A stretch of 64,000 nt of DNA, taken from contig CM067314.1 in the NCBI GenBank assembly GCA_034231615.1, forward strand, positions 5,086,501 through 5,150,500, given 5' to 3'. Within the stretch, counting starts at the first letter, position 1. Each line of letters opens with the position of its first letter. The notes beneath the pieces are model-generated. The model did not search any database. It was not told the DNA's origin and worked only from the letters and a program-made list of their open reading frames with translations. The DNA is from Meghimatium bilineatum. Lineage: Eukaryota > Mollusca > Gastropoda > Stylommatophora > Philomycidae. Shown here one piece after another: positions 15,501-24,065 of this stretch. A program made the position numbers and the translations under genes.

Positions 15501-17709
15501 GTGCAATGGAGTAGTATCAATATATACTTATATTCGAGTGCGAGGATGTTATATTGAGCCAATTCTTCTTTATGGATACAAAACATGAACAGTAAACAAC
15601 AGAGCTCAAGATAAGCTGTTGGCAACTGAGATATGGTATTGTGAACAATTATGAAAATTTCATGAACAGCCACATAAAATAATGCAGAAGTCTTCAGAGA
15701 TGCTGTAGTAAAAAGACAAATTATAGCAAAAATTAGAAGCAGACAGTCAAGATTTTTAGGGAATGTTATGAAAAAAGCAAAACTTGAAAATGTAGCAACT
15801 ACTGGAAAGATGATGGGGAGAAGAGACAGAGGAAGAAAAAGAGATATAGATCTAGATATGTTTTCACTGTGGCAGACAAAGATGTCACCAATTGAACTCA
15901 TAAACAACACATGGGACAAGAGTTGTGGAGAAACATGATCGTCTATCATGGCATTTGATTGATTGATGTCTTTGAGTTCATAGATGACTAATAAGTCCTA
16001 TGCTGGTCCCCCAACATTTCTTATACAGGCTGGACATGATATGATAATTTTCAATGATATTTGATCTGCCCACATCTTTCTAGACAATCTCCATTGTTGG
16101 GCTGTTCCATTTCTCATTTTTTCACAAAGATTGCAGAGCACCATATATCTCTGTTTCATGCATCATCTTTCCATGTTTACCAAAAGCTTTCGGATAGGTT
16201 TTTAACCAGTCCTCTTTAACTATCCATTAAATGAATTAAGACAGATACTATCTACAATTTTTATACCAAAACTCTGCTACCAATGTCAAACATGGATCTT
16301 AACAGCCTCACAGCAGAGGAAAATCGTTACATGTGAAATGAAGTGTCTGAGAAAAGCTGCAATGGTTACCAAACTAGATAAAATAAGAAATGAAGGAATA
16401 ATAGAGTTAGAATAATATCATGTATTGAACATATCGAAAGACAGCAAGTAAAATGGTTTGGTCACCTTATGAGAATGAACCCAAACCAAATACCAATAAG
16501 AGCATATAAAAAAATAATATCAGGACACACGGCCAAAAGTAGACCAAAAAACAGTAGATAGAAAACATCAAGATAGCCTTGAACAAACATGGACTTAATG
16601 TAACCACTGCGACACATCTGACCTTGGAATGACAGCTGAATCTCCCACACCTATGCTTAACAGGAAGTGTGAATACGATAACCATCATTCTCCTGGGGAC
16701 AGACAATAGACAATTAAATGAATATTGAAGTATGAAGCAGGGGCAAGTGGAGTGCAGAAGAAGAATATATGTACATTCAAAATGTGTGTAGAATCTGCAA
16801 TGCATACAGTCTTGATATATGTTTCAAAGTTTTGACTGGTCTTCAGTGAAACATAAACCATCTATTATAACCAATATTAATACACACCTACAAACACACA
16901 GAGGAGATGAACAGAACCCTGAATATTCATTGAGTAATATCCATTAATATATTACCCCATGCCGAAATCGGATGTGCTTAGGCCTACAAGGCGCATAACG
17001 GTGGCACAACGTAAACAAGCTCCTGGCGGAAATCACACGGATATCCGTGCTGGTTACAATGGAGCGAACAAAAGAGAAAAAAAATAATAATATTACCCAT
17101 CTAATTCTGCAACATAATCTCTCTAATTCTTTAACATTACCCATTAATTCTGCAACACCACCCATCTAATTATTTAACATTACCCATTAATTCTGCAACA
17201 CAATCTATTTAATTCTTTAATATTACCCATTAATTCTGCAACACCACCCATCTAATTATGTAACATTACTCATCCAAATTATGTAATATTACCCATCTAA
17301 TTCTGCAACATCACCCATCTAATTCTGTAACACTTTTATAAAGCAATTATTATTTCCTGTTCACAGCGATTATGTTCTACTTGCAACATTTGTCAACATG
17401 ATACCATCAGCAGTCAAGTCTTTATACATTCCGGTAATCTGCATCATCGCATTTGCGTTCCTAGGCTTACTACTTTTTCAATCATTATTAAGTTATTACA
17501 AGACATTTGCTACTGCTAGTGCTACAGTAACTGTGCTGATGTTGGAAACCTCTGCTTTAGTCCCAACTACTGAATCTACTTATCTAGGTGGAGCGTTTAT
17601 CACACTTTTATATTGTGTCATGTTTTATATCATTCTCAACTATTTTATTGTCTTAATTAATGAGGCATATTCAGAATTCAAACGTTTAGCTAGACTCCAG
17701 ATTGGGTAA
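386..17709 (+). CDS. Gene A: polycystin-1-like (PKD1-like) membrane channel, 3' portion, 5 exons
   Basis: The coding sequence joins 386-555, 6267-6403, 10253-10378, 13502-13650 and 17367-17709 (about 307 residues in the window; the N-terminal part lies left of position 1). All junctions are AG/GT and the phases agree. The protein shows the end of the extracellular polycystin (TOP) domain (NKWVDDHTKA), then S2, S3, S4, S5, a pore loop (TVLMLETS) and S6 ending in LNYFIVLINEAYSEFK, the polycystin S6 signature. Family members are multipass cation channel subunits of cilia, sperm or sensory membranes; the role here is inferred from the family only. The C-terminus stops soon after S6, with no EF-hand or coiled coil, unlike PKD2. 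Paralogous to the oppositely oriented gene B. The family call is firm; the subfamily is less certain because the N-terminal domains are not visible. Confidence 0.85.
570..1615. repeat. Degenerate T/C-rich tandem repeat in gene A intron
   Basis: A long run of imperfect units of about 15 bp built on TTATTTCTTATCTTG, with almost no A/G-rich interruption. It keeps several frames open, giving Leu/Ile/Phe/Ser-rich frames with no protein features. Read as an old, slippage-driven low-complexity array. Confidence 0.75.
1616..2265. other. Unique intron sequence, nothing recognised
   Basis: No protein similarity, splice-bounded exon or repeat was recognised here. The last 60 bp (around 2230-2290) resemble the flank of the single satellite unit at 61.4 kb. 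Confidence 0.5.
2290..6090. repeat. 3.8-kb satellite array, 30-36-bp units with higher-order structure
   Basis: The first part (to about 2848) has longer units of about 36 bp (CACTCACCTGCACATGTTAG, GAGAATATTGGCAGC). From about 2849 the unit is exactly 30 bp (ACACATTAGAGAGAGAATAT, TGGCAGCCAC) with variants GGAGGCC, GGTAGCC and GACAGCTG. Diagnostic variants recur at fixed offsets: ACACAAATTA followed by GAGAGAGAGT at 3291 and 4701 (offset 1410); ACACAAATTA at 4131 and 5421, GATAGAGAAT at 4201 and 5491, and ACTCATATTA at 4281 and 5571 (offset 1290). So a block of about 1.3-1.4 kb was duplicated, with a later change of 120 bp (four units). The 30-bp period is a multiple of three, which leaves very long frames open on both strands; these are not read as genes. 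Confidence 0.95.
6267..6403 (+). CDS. Gene A exon: TOP-S2 linker and S2 helix
   Basis: The acceptor is CTGTTTCTATTACAG and the donor GTAAGC. It enters in phase 1 and leaves in phase 0. It encodes AGIFMYTTQIYSFPLKF, then the hydrophobic GLVVIFGLMSTYFLL and SEIKS. Same length (137 bp) and phases as the gene B exon at 40095-40231. Confidence 0.9.
6404..6890. other. Intron; fragment of the TTATAACA repeat, otherwise nothing recognised
   Basis: Around 6480-6620 there are motifs of the dispersed TTATAACA/AACAACACTTTTC family seen more fully at 7090-7320 and 34770-35005. The rest of the interval shows no gene or repeat that I recognise. Confidence 0.4.
6895..7085 (-). pseudogene. 3' tail of a non-LTR retrotransposon
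   Basis: The minus-strand frame reads DILNKHGHSTA, then THLALD and LELQSPL, closely matching the + strand copy at 35.9 kb (DILNRHGHSTA, THLALER, LELQSPL). This resembles the end of RT-type ORF2 proteins (W-x-D-x-I-x-x-D-L...). Only the last about 60 codons remain. Confidence 0.65.
7090..7320. mobile_element. MITE-like element, CAGTGGAATCCC / TTATAACA family
   Basis: Contains ACCAAGTTGTTACACAGTGG, AATCCCTTTATAACA and AACAACACTTTTCAACATCC. Related copies lie at 34770-35005, 40970-41135 and 52490-52600 plus 52925-52990. The CAGTGGAATCCnnTTATAAC end resembles pogo/Tigger-type DNA transposon termini; the family assignment is inferred. Confidence 0.5.
7352..7378. repeat. (TA)n microsatellite
   Basis: A short AT dinucleotide run in intron 2 of the visible part of gene A. 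Confidence 0.8.
7600..9445 (+). pseudogene. Degenerate non-LTR retrotransposon reverse transcriptase
   Basis: A plus-strand RT relic broken by many stops and shifts. Recognisable in order: a KxFDRVQ-like box near 8415, the RYADDTVLLVE catalytic box at about 8697 (YADD is the RT active site), the INIQKTK box, and near the end YFGHIKK, then LLKGKLNWKQTRGRQRYKWE and DRRCW before the stop. The layout is that of RTE/Jockey-like elements lacking LTRs. The same family recurs at 24.96, 37.0, 51.5 and 52.6 kb. Confidence 0.8.
9460..9700. repeat. Copy of a dispersed repeat of unknown type
   Basis: The stretch around GTTTTCATGTGCAATTC, then GATGATCTTTTTGTGGAAAA, recurs at about 53560-53745 and 58310-58500. 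No coding potential recognised. Confidence 0.4.
9700..9910. mobile_element. Palindromic MITE, copy 1
   Basis: The ends are inverted copies of a sequence like TTCTTGTNTGAAACCCATGT; inside are CTAACCCTAA and TTAATTAAT-rich arms. Related palindromic copies lie at 26690-26900 and 46170-46410. No transposase is encoded. Confidence 0.55.
9911..10252. other. Intron sequence upstream of exon 10253, nothing recognised
   Basis: No gene or repeat recognised; ends in the acceptor tract GTTTTTTGTTTGCAG. Confidence 0.5.
10253..10378 (+). CDS. Gene A exon: S3 helix
   Basis: Acceptor TTTTTTGTTTGCAG, donor AAG|GTATGC, phase 0 to phase 0, 42 codons. It encodes CFESGLKAYF, then SQSWFLLLERF, then IGILMLYFWLMSDKNAK. 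Same length and phases as the gene B exon at 34164-34289 (SWLLLAE, IAILLIHVWLL). The 3' end of this exon is the apparent source of the minisatellite that follows it. Confidence 0.88.
10379..10761. repeat. Intronic minisatellite derived from the exon 10253-10378 end and its donor
   Basis: Units settle to 40 bp between 10561 and 10740 (TATGGATGATGTCAGGTAAA, AATACAGGAGTATTATTTAC). The exon end reads TGGCTGATGTCAGATAAAAA TGCAAAGGTATGC, so each unit is a diverged copy of the last about 25 exonic bases plus the splice donor. Copies next to the exon are most diverged and the middle copies nearly identical. Each carries TCAG|GTAAAA, itself donor-like. Confidence 0.85.
10762..10962 (-). mobile_element. 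tRNA-derived SINE, copy 1
   Basis: Read on the minus strand it starts with a tRNA-like head: A box TGGCGGAGTGATACAGAGCG and B box GAGTTCGATCCC. The non-tRNA body ends in AATGCTGGGTTGATAGC and AGGATATGCTACC. It is flanked by AGTATGGATGA at 10751-10761 and 10963-10973, a likely target-site duplication (ambiguous because it sits in a tandem array). The second copy is at 58958-59166. Confidence 0.75.
10963..11095. repeat. Continuation of the exon-derived minisatellite beyond the SINE
   Basis: Two or three further diverged units (GTATGGATGATCTGAGGTAA, GTATGAATGATGTCAG) follow the SINE, showing that it inserted into the array. Confidence 0.7.
11130..11370 (-). pseudogene. 3' tail of a non-LTR retrotransposon
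   Basis: The minus-strand reading gives INPNQIPIRAY, then SGYKAKGRP, a C-terminal RT motif. Copies at 16440-16720 (+) and about 60970-61115 (-). Confidence 0.6.
11455..11650. mobile_element. Single arm of the foldback family seen complete at 54.7 kb
   Basis: TAAAACACAGGTTTATATAA through CAACGTTTCAACCAAAACGT matches the left arm and loop start at 54706-54890. No opposite arm was found here; a reverse-transcriptase relic follows directly. Confidence 0.6.
11655..12625 (+). pseudogene. Non-LTR reverse transcriptase relic
   Basis: A 158-codon open segment contains DQEKALNRVDEQQIWKTL, GCVLSPLLFITYID and LSADDQVLIATSEE (YxDD box altered to SADD), followed through stops by FNMKINIKNTE and TYLGSIISSEGK. 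These are RT fingers/palm boxes of non-LTR elements. Minus-strand relatives at 41.6-42.8 kb and a + strand relative at 32.3 kb. Frameshifted and not functional. Confidence 0.8.
12870..13025 (-). pseudogene. Fragment of non-LTR retrotransposon 3' region
   Basis: The sequence resembles 41600-41770 (GTTGTCTGATGGT, ACTTAATCCATTGTCTTC-like), which is the 3' part of the minus-strand RT there. Confidence 0.45.
13100..13400 (-). repeat. Dispersed (GAA)-tailed repeat, copy 1
   Basis: Contains TCTTCTTCTTCTGCGTTCGA, then GTGCCTTTTGGCTGGACCAT, GGAATAGCCAACTGCACCC and TCACCTCTTATGACATGCAT. The same order of blocks occurs at about 14370-14790, 17735-18165, 27245-27690 and 63360-63670. Probably a SINE or the 3' part of a retroelement; origin not established. 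Confidence 0.55.
13502..13650 (+). CDS. Gene A exon: S3-S4 linker and S4 helix
   Basis: Acceptor AATGTGTTTCAG, donor CG|GTAAGT, phase 0 to phase 2, 149 bp. It encodes LKQVHDAHLDE, then the hydrophobic FNLVLVSCLLVVMCLIKSLL and RFR. It aligns with the gene B exon at 29326-29474 (LSQVHEA, LFSCLMVVTCLMKVLLKIR), of identical length. S4 has few positive charges, as in the polycystin-1 branch. Confidence 0.9.
13860..14345 (+). pseudogene. RT relic fragment
   Basis: From about 14035 the reading gives LLFTDDQIIIF (altered YADD box), then MRINTQKT and, near 14250, a YLGSIFTEDG-like box and METRCQQANAVIYQLSPLL. It is cut by the dispersed repeat that starts near 14360. Confidence 0.6.
14365..14790 (-). 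repeat. Dispersed (GAA)-tailed repeat, copy 2
   Basis: Long copy: TTCTTCTTCTACTTCTTCTG, ATTCTCAAACTCCCACTGGA, TATTTGCGCCAATGGCCTGA, then GGAATAGGACAGTCAAGTTC and CCTTAGTTGCCTCTAATGAC. The (GAA)n tail sits at its left end, so the repeat is read as minus-strand. Confidence 0.6.
14930..15175. other. Intron sequence, internal duplication only
   Basis: The phrase GTTACATCTACTTTATGAAATTCTGTTA(A)GAGTTAT occurs twice in diverged form (about 15005 and 15092). No gene recognised. Confidence 0.4.
15180..15950 (+). pseudogene. RT relic with YADD box and C-terminal tail
   Basis: Starts with RYADDTVLIEGSKQELQALL and runs through a KYLGTILT-like box to GRRDRGRKRDIDLDMFSLW. This is the C-terminal half of a non-LTR ORF2, broken by stops. 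Confidence 0.75.
15951..16185. other. Intron sequence, nothing firmly recognised
   Basis: No gene or repeat assigned. Confidence 0.35.
16190..16725 (+). pseudogene. RT 3' tail relic
   Basis: Plus-strand pieces CYQCQTWILT, KIVTCEMKCLRKA and WFGHLMRMNPNQIPIRAYK with stops. Same tail as 11130-11370. Confidence 0.65.
16950..17040. repeat. Fragment of the dispersed (GAA)-tailed repeat
   Basis: CCGAAATCGGATGTGCTTAG and GGCGCATAACGGTGGCACAA match the inner part of the dispersed family in degraded form. Confidence 0.4.
17090..17338. repeat. Minisatellite before the last exon of gene A
   Basis: Units of about 20 bp (ACCCATCTAATTCTGCAACA) alternate with ATTACCCATTAATTCTGCAA. The array ends about 30 bp before the acceptor tract of exon 17367. 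Confidence 0.8.
17367..17709 (+). CDS. Gene A last exon: S5, pore loop, S6 and stop
   Basis: Acceptor TATTTCCTGTTCACAG; completes CG|C (Arg) and reads RDYVLLATFVNMIPSAVKSL, then S5 PVICIIAFAFLGLLLFQSLL, the pore loop TVTVLMLETSALVPTTES and S6 CVMFYIILNYFIVLINEAYS before TAA at 17707-17709. The filter position holds LET instead of the LGD of PKD2. The tail after S6 is only about 15 residues. Confidence 0.92.
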
Positions 17710-17734
17710 ATGAATGATGCAAGCATAACTGCTT

Positions 17735-18165
17735 CATTTTCGTGTAATCTGGAGAATGGAATGCATTGTGAAATGGTTTACAGCTTAGCTGCGATGTTTG
17801 CGCCTTTTGGCGTGATAATCTGACTTTAGCATGGCTGTGACCATATGTGGGATAGGACAGCCAACTCCCGCCCACTCCGTAGTCCCCTTTTATGACAGTG
17901 ATGCTGCTGCTACTCTTTGCCTCCATTTTGGGAAAGGCAACACCCAGCTGGGAAGCAATCTTGATTGGAATAGATGGTTGTTGAATACACAGCTCTGCCG
18001 AAGACGGATGTGTCGGGCCATTGGCGCAAATAAAACGGCGACACAACGCAATTCCATTCTCTGGACTACATTCTGCTGGAAATCTAGTAGGACATGTCCT
18101 GCTACAAGAGAATTCAGCAGGAGTTTGAGAATGTACGCTGAAGAAGAAGAATACACAGCTGGGAA
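17735..18165. repeat. Dispersed (GAA)-tailed repeat, copy 3 (two abutting pieces)
   Basis: CTGGAGAATGGAATGCATTG to TAGTCCCCTTTTATGACAGT, then a second piece from ACGGATGTGTCGGGCCATTG to GAGTTTGAGAATGTACGCTG AAGAAGAAGAA. It starts only 25 bp after the gene A stop, so the 3' UTR of gene A probably lies inside it. Confidence 0.6.
18029..18034 (+). promoter_or_regulatory. Possible polyadenylation hexamer for gene A
   Basis: The first AATAAA noticed downstream of the gene A stop, about 320 bp away and inside a dispersed repeat. Weak candidate. Confidence 0.2.
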
Positions 18166-18340
18166 GCAATATTGATTGAAATAGATGGTTGTTGAATACA
18201 CAGCTGGGAAGCAATATTGATTGAAATAGATGGTTGTTGAATACACAGCTGGGAAGCAATCTTGATTGGGGTAGATGGTTGTTGAATACACAGCTGGGAA
18301 GCAATATTGATTGAAATAGATGGTTGTTGAATACAAATTA
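18150..18340. repeat. Minisatellite, 45-bp unit, seeded from the adjacent repeat
   Basis: Four to five units of AATACACAGCTGGGAAGCAA, TATTGATTGAAATAGATGG, TTGTTG. An earlier single copy sits at about 17945-17992 inside the dispersed repeat, the likely source. Confidence 0.85.
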
Positions 18341-18599
18341 TGTTAATGTAAGACACACATTGAATTCTGCTACATACTAGTTGATATAATGATATTATTT
18401 TGATGTTAGTCATTTGGAAGTGAATTGCCTTGTTATTTTACCTGACAAACTGTTCTCATTTGAGTATAGACATTCATAGATTAATGTACAGTATATGCAC
18501 AAACACTCACATCATACACCTCCGACAATGAAATAATAAGACTGATTGAAAAACAAAGGAAAGATTTCATTTATATGTTTTTGATACAGCGAGTAGGCA

Positions 18600-19260
18600 C
18601 AACCTTACAATACTGGATTGAAATCTGGAAGTTATCATTAGTTATAGTCCTTGCTTTACTCATTACATCCCTTTGAGAGGCGGCCCTTTAATAATAACTT
18701 TAGTTTTGGGAAAATAAAATAATTGCAGGGCTGACAAATCTGGGAAGTATGGTAGCTGGTTGAGAACATAGGTTTTTGGCTTAAAATTCCTGTACAGCTT
18801 CTGTCCTGTAAGCTGGTGTATTACCATGCAGGTAATGAATACCAATATGTCTTTGGTTATCAGGCAACAAATGTGGCACAACCCAGAAGACAACTTTTTT
18901 TCTTGCTCAAATTTTAGGATTAAAATTGTATGAATTCTCTCATGACTAACATCAAATTCATCTGCCATCATCCTCACAGTGAAACAATTTTCATGTACCT
19001 GTTTTCTGACTTTGGTAATGAGATCATTGTTATGAACAGAAATTTGACATCATGATCTAGCTTTATCTTTCATCGATTCCACAACTGTTTTAAATCTCGA
19101 ATACCACTTGAATACATTGACCTCCATAAACATGACCCATCAATTCAACTGTCTCAATAGCACATTTTCTGATTTAAAAAAATTAAATTAATGTTTGCTC
19201 TTTGCTCCATAAGTAACAATGCACCTGTTACTAGTCCAACAAAATGATAGGTTATTTATC
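18600..19260 (-). pseudogene. mariner-type transposase relic
   Basis: The minus-strand frame reads IADEFDVSHERIHTIL-like, then LPYFPDLSALQLFYFPKTK and IIKGPP. This corresponds to the mariner YSPDLAPxDYFLFPxLKxxLKG block with the third catalytic acid (PDLS.. for PDLAP.D) lost. Stops and shifts show it is dead. Confidence 0.7.
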
Positions 19261-19594
19261 ATCTGGTGGCTGGCATTTGTTGAAATTTGTATGGAGATCG
19301 CTTGTGTGGATTATGTGTTGTGATTGATAGATGGCATTTATGTCTTTTCCATACTAAATCAGTGTCATTATTTAATTGTCCCATGTGTACATACATGTAC
19401 ACACATGCCATTGTCTACTAAATCTCGTCTTTCAAAAACAACTTGTACATATGAGTCAATTTTTCTTAAATTGAATTTAATAAATATGATTTCACATTGT
19501 TGCTTTGTGATGATATACTTATGTGCGTGTAAAACTTTTGTTCAATCATATATTTTAGTTCTTAACCTGAGATAAAGATTGAATCCATGGACTC

Positions 19595-19814
19595 TTAACC
19601 CTTAGTTGTGGAGGCATCCTCAAGCATATGATGAGAGGTTGCCACCATTTTGCTGAGATCTTCTTGTTTCCCATGCAAACAATTCATCTGGATGCCTTAT
19701 TATAAGCTTCCAGATGGATTTTTTCCATTGGAAGCAAAGATGAGGAGGATATCAGCAACATAGCGGTGGCTTTTCATCCTATCCTTAAGAATACCTTCTC
19801 AGCTAAGGGGTTAA
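19595..19814. mobile_element. piggyBac-type MITE with TTAA target sites
   Basis: A 220-bp element bounded by TTAA at 19595-19598 and 19811-19814. The left end TTAACCCTTAGTTGTGGAGG and right end (reverse complement) TTAACCCCTTAGCTGAGAAG start inverted repeats of about 60 bp, extending through GGCATCCTCAAGCATATGAT versus GGTATTCTTAAGGATAGGAT. TTAA duplication and CCC at the tip are piggyBac hallmarks. The TIR matches the 5' end of the transposase fragment at 31112. Confidence 0.8.
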
Positions 19815-19987
19815 GAGTTTGCAATATCCTTTCCGTCTGATCGTTCTGTGAAAGCAAAGTCAGTGCTTCAAACATTACAGAGTTTGTTGCAAATATTATG
19901 GAAATCTGAAGGTCTCATTCTTACAACGTTAGAGTCATTTTTACAAGTTTTCTGGATTCCTTACAAGTTTTCTAGTCTCAGTTCTTT

Positions 19988-22020
19988 AACCTTTAGCACA
20001 CTGCATTAACATTACACAAATTCCCACCTACAGCTGCATCTGTTTTTGACAATTTGTTTTTTTTTGGTGGGTATTTGAACATGCAATAACTTTTTTTTTA
20101 TTTTTAAGAGATTTTAAAATAATTTTTTTAATGTAAATAAAGAATTTAATACTGAATCTGATGGTGTCAGTTTTTTGTTTGTGTATTTTTGATACACGAG
20201 GTGTAAGAAAGTGAACACTGAATCTGATGGTGTCAGTTTTTTGTTTGTGTATTTGTGATACATGGTGTGAGAAAATTGGTATTGATGATTTTTTTAACAA
20301 AAACTTTCATAAAAGACTTACCCATTCATTGTGTAGCTCTGGACTTCATACAATCCACTTTGAAATGCAAAAAGGAATATCTAGCAAAATAAGAGAAGGG
20401 GCCCAGAGTTATCTCACACACTGGGCACACAAACTGGGTCTAGTAGTGTTTTTTAGTTTCCTACGGGAACAGACCACACAGGTCGGGCTTGGAAGCCCTG
20501 CCACTGGCCAACCATTTTGGATTGATATCCATATAGTATCCTGTCCCAATCCTATCTGGTGGATTGGAAGTTTTTCTTCCCTTGTGGGAAGATGAGGACC
20601 TAGACTGACGCTCATGGACCATCATGAAGCTCATGGACAATCTGTAAGCGAAATTTTTCCATCTTTACTCAGCCAGGATATGTGGCCTTCCATCGGACTA
20701 GCAAATTCACAAAGCAACCTTCCAATTGGTAAAAGATTTTTTTTTTCCACCACTTGCAGATCCTGTAGGATAACACATATATTAGCTGCTTGTCAACATG
20801 GTCTACACCTGATTCTTAATAGGAATGGTTTATCCACGACCAGCATGATGGTTGGATCGAAACTGCTTACTGCAGGCTGTCTGCACATTGTGTGCAGTTG
20901 TCATCAAATGAACAGGCCTCTTGTCAACCTATGACATGTAGAGGATATTGCCATCACTAGCAGTAATCAGCCGTGGGTTTTGCAAACCTAGTCACATCGG
21001 AAACCCTCTACAATTTGAATGCAGTGTACCACAGCAGTGTATTCACACCTGTATGGCTATTGGTAAGCTCCTTGAAAAGATCAGGAGAGGAAAATAAGTT
21101 GTCCATGTAAACAACATGCCCCTTAACATACTGGGGAGCAACCAAGGAAGTCACAACTCTGTTAGCCAATTCCATGGTTGTCCTCCTTCCCAAAATACAG
21201 CTTCCAATTCCAGAGATAACCAGTCTTCAAGTAAGCCAGTGCCCAAGCCTTCATACCCCACTTTGAGGGTTTCTTGGGCATGTACTGCCAATGACTAGTC
21301 CTACCCTTGAAAGCTTTCATCAACACTAAGCTCTTTGGAGAGAGAATAATGCTGTTGAAACCAAGGAATAAGTGTGTGGGAATAAATGATGTGATCTTGA
21401 ATGCTTTTCTGTAGTTTTGTTATGACACTGCAGTTTTGTCCACAAGGTGCAAGAAAGCAAGAATAGCTGAAAATCTGTCCCTACTCATGACATTTCTGAA
21501 CCCAGAAAACTTGAGATCATCATCTGACCAATACAATTCATAACACAAACATTTGGTCAGTCCCATCAGGAGCAGCAAAGAAACAAATGATCTCATCAGC
21601 TGTGACTTCTATTCATGGTTTCACATGAGAAGAGATACCAGCATCCTGTCCTTCAAGTCACTAATCTGCTTAGCATAATGGTTAGTTTCGGTCACCAATG
21701 TGTTCAAAATATCATCTGTCATAAAAAAACTAAACATGTCTAGCACACTAACATTAACAGCTAGGACTAGAGGTCCCTCAATTTCAGAAAAGTTGCGAAG
21801 CCATATAGAGCTATAATCTGAAGGGCAGCATACCCTATCGTCTCCATCAAACATGCCAGACGACAAAGAGTTAGTGAAATGAATGCATAGCAACTGGTGA
21901 CTGGAACCACCAACAGCTGAATACATACGTTGGTAATTTGTGCCACAGACAGCATGCTACAGGTTAAATTACCACCGTTATCATTATTTGTCTCCTTTAT
22001 TGATACTATGCACATCTCAA
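19988..22020 (-). pseudogene. piggyBac transposase relic, minus strand
   Basis: Read 5' to 3' on the minus strand: FSEIEGP, VSVLDMFSFFMTDDILNTL and VTETNHYAKQ (N-terminal DDE_Tnp_1_7 region, about 21.6-21.9 kb); VTSLVAPQYVKGHVVYMDNL and FSSPDLFKEL (second catalytic Asp in MDNLFSS, about 21.0-21.2 kb); and a cysteine-rich tail CVVCSRRKLKNTTRPSLCAQ (20.4-20.5 kb). This is the order of the piggyBac family. The right terminus is near TTAACCTTTAGCA at 19988. Frameshifts separate the pieces. Confidence 0.8.
20145..20285. repeat. Local tandem duplication inside the piggyBac 3' region
   Basis: GAATCTGATGGTGTCAGTTT TTTGTTTGTGTATTT occurs twice, about 67 bp apart. A related single copy occurs in the 56.6-kb piggyBac end. 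Confidence 0.6.
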
Positions 22021-22445
22021 CAAGTACTTATTTAAGAAATTCATGGAAGTTTCATTGTTTATGTGGCTTTCATCAATCATAACATTTTGCTATTCATCAG
22101 CAATCATCTTTCTAAAGTAATGCATTTGATTATTCCTTTGGTTTTCATTGGTCTCTTTTTATCGACAGCAAACAAACATTCAGGAAAGATCAAATGCACC
22201 ACAGAAGAATGATTCTCAATTTAGTCCACCCATCTTAGTCCTATATAGCCATTGCTAGTCATTTAAAAACGCACTATTAACTTTATTATTTTATTATTTA
22301 TTGTTATTTTTATTATGGTTGAGTATTTGGTCATCGTCGATCACGACGGACGAACATCATATAGCCATTGGCAATGTTTACAGTTTACAACTGGCAAATG
22401 TATCATGTGTCATTACTTCAGTATTTCTGCCCATTTCGTTCTAAT
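22020..22445. other. Intergenic sequence, possibly the degraded piggyBac 5' part
   Basis: No clear reading frame. The left part may be the 5' region of the piggyBac relic, but the terminal motif was not found. Confidence 0.3.
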
Positions 22446-22448
22446 AAT

Positions 22449-24065
22449 ATCATGAGTGAAAGACAGGAACCCAGGCTTGGATCCAGACATTGACTATAAC
22501 ATGAGTGAAAGACTAGGGTCCACACATTGACTATAACATGAGTGAAAGACTAGGGTCCATGCATTGACTATAACATAAGTGAAAGACTAGGGTCCACACA
22601 TTGACTATAACATGAGTGAAAGACTAGGGTCCATGCATTGACTATAATGTGTGTGAAAGACTAGGGTCCATGCATTGACTATAATGTGTGTGAAAGACTA
22701 GGGTCCACACATTGACTATAACATGAGTGAAAGACTAGGGTCCACACATTGACTATAACATGAGTGAAAGACTAGGGTCCACACATTGACTATAACATGA
22801 GTGAAAGACTAGGGTCCACACATTGACTATAACGTGTGTGAAAGACTAAGGTCCACACATTGACTATAACGTGTGTGAAAGACTAAGGTCCACACATTGA
22901 CTATAACGTGTGTGAAAGACTAGGGTCCACACATTGACTATAACATGAGTGAAAGACTAGGGTCCACACATTGACTATAACATGAGTGAAAGACTAGGGC
23001 CCACACATTGACTATAACGTGTGTGAAAGACTAGGGCCCACGCATTGACTATAACATGAGTGAAAGACTAGGGTCCACACATTGACTATAACGTGAGTGA
23101 AAAACTAGGGTCCACGCATTGACTATAACATGAGTGAAAGACTAGGATCCACGCATTGACTATAACATGAGTGAAAGACTAGGGTCCACACATTGACTAT
23201 AACGTGTGTGAAAGACTAGGGTCCACACATTGACTATAACATGAGTGAAAGACTAGGGTCCACACATTGACTATAACATGAGTGAAAGACTAGGGTCCAC
23301 CATTGACTATAACATGAGTGAAAGACTAGGGTCCACACATTGACTATAACATGAGTGAAAGACTAGGGTCCACCATTGACTATAACATGAGTGAAAGACT
23401 AGGGTCCACACATTGACTATAACATGAGTGAAAGACTAGGGTCCACGCATTGACTATAACATGAGTGAAAGACTAGGGTCCACACATTGACTATAACATG
23501 AGTGAAAGACTAGGGTCCACGCATTCACTATAACGTGAGTGAAAGACTAGGGTCCACACATTGACTATAACGTGTGTGAAAGACAAAGATCCAAGATTGA
23601 CTATATGATATTGACTATAACATGAGTGAAAGACTAGGGTCCATGCATTGACTATAACATGAGTGAAAGACAAAGATCCAAGATTGACTATATGATATTG
23701 ACTATAACATGAGTGAAAGACTAGGGTCCACGCATTGACTATAACATGAGTGAAAGACAAAGATCCAAGATTGACTATATGATATTGACTATAACGTGAG
23801 TGAAAGACAAAGATCCAAGATTGACTATATGATATTGACTATAACATGAGTGAAAGACTAGGGTCCACGCATTGACTATAACATGAGTGAAAGACAAAGA
23901 TCCAAGATTGACTATATGATATTGACTATAACGTGAGTGAAAGACAAAGATCCAAGATTGACTATATGATATTGACTATAACATGAGTGAAAGACTAGGG
24001 TCCACGCATTGACTATAACATGAGTGAAAGACAAAGATCCAAGATTGGATCCAGATATTGATTAT
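22449..24065. repeat. 1.6-kb minisatellite, 37-bp unit with a second unit type
   Basis: The main unit is CACATTGACTATAACATGAG TGAAAGACTAGGGTCCA. From about 23585 it alternates with a longer unit carrying CAAAGATCCAAGATTGACTA TATGATATT. Variants CATGAG, CGTGAG and CGTGTG define subtypes. Two or three stray units lie at 24330-24440, separated by unrelated sequence. Confidence 0.93.
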
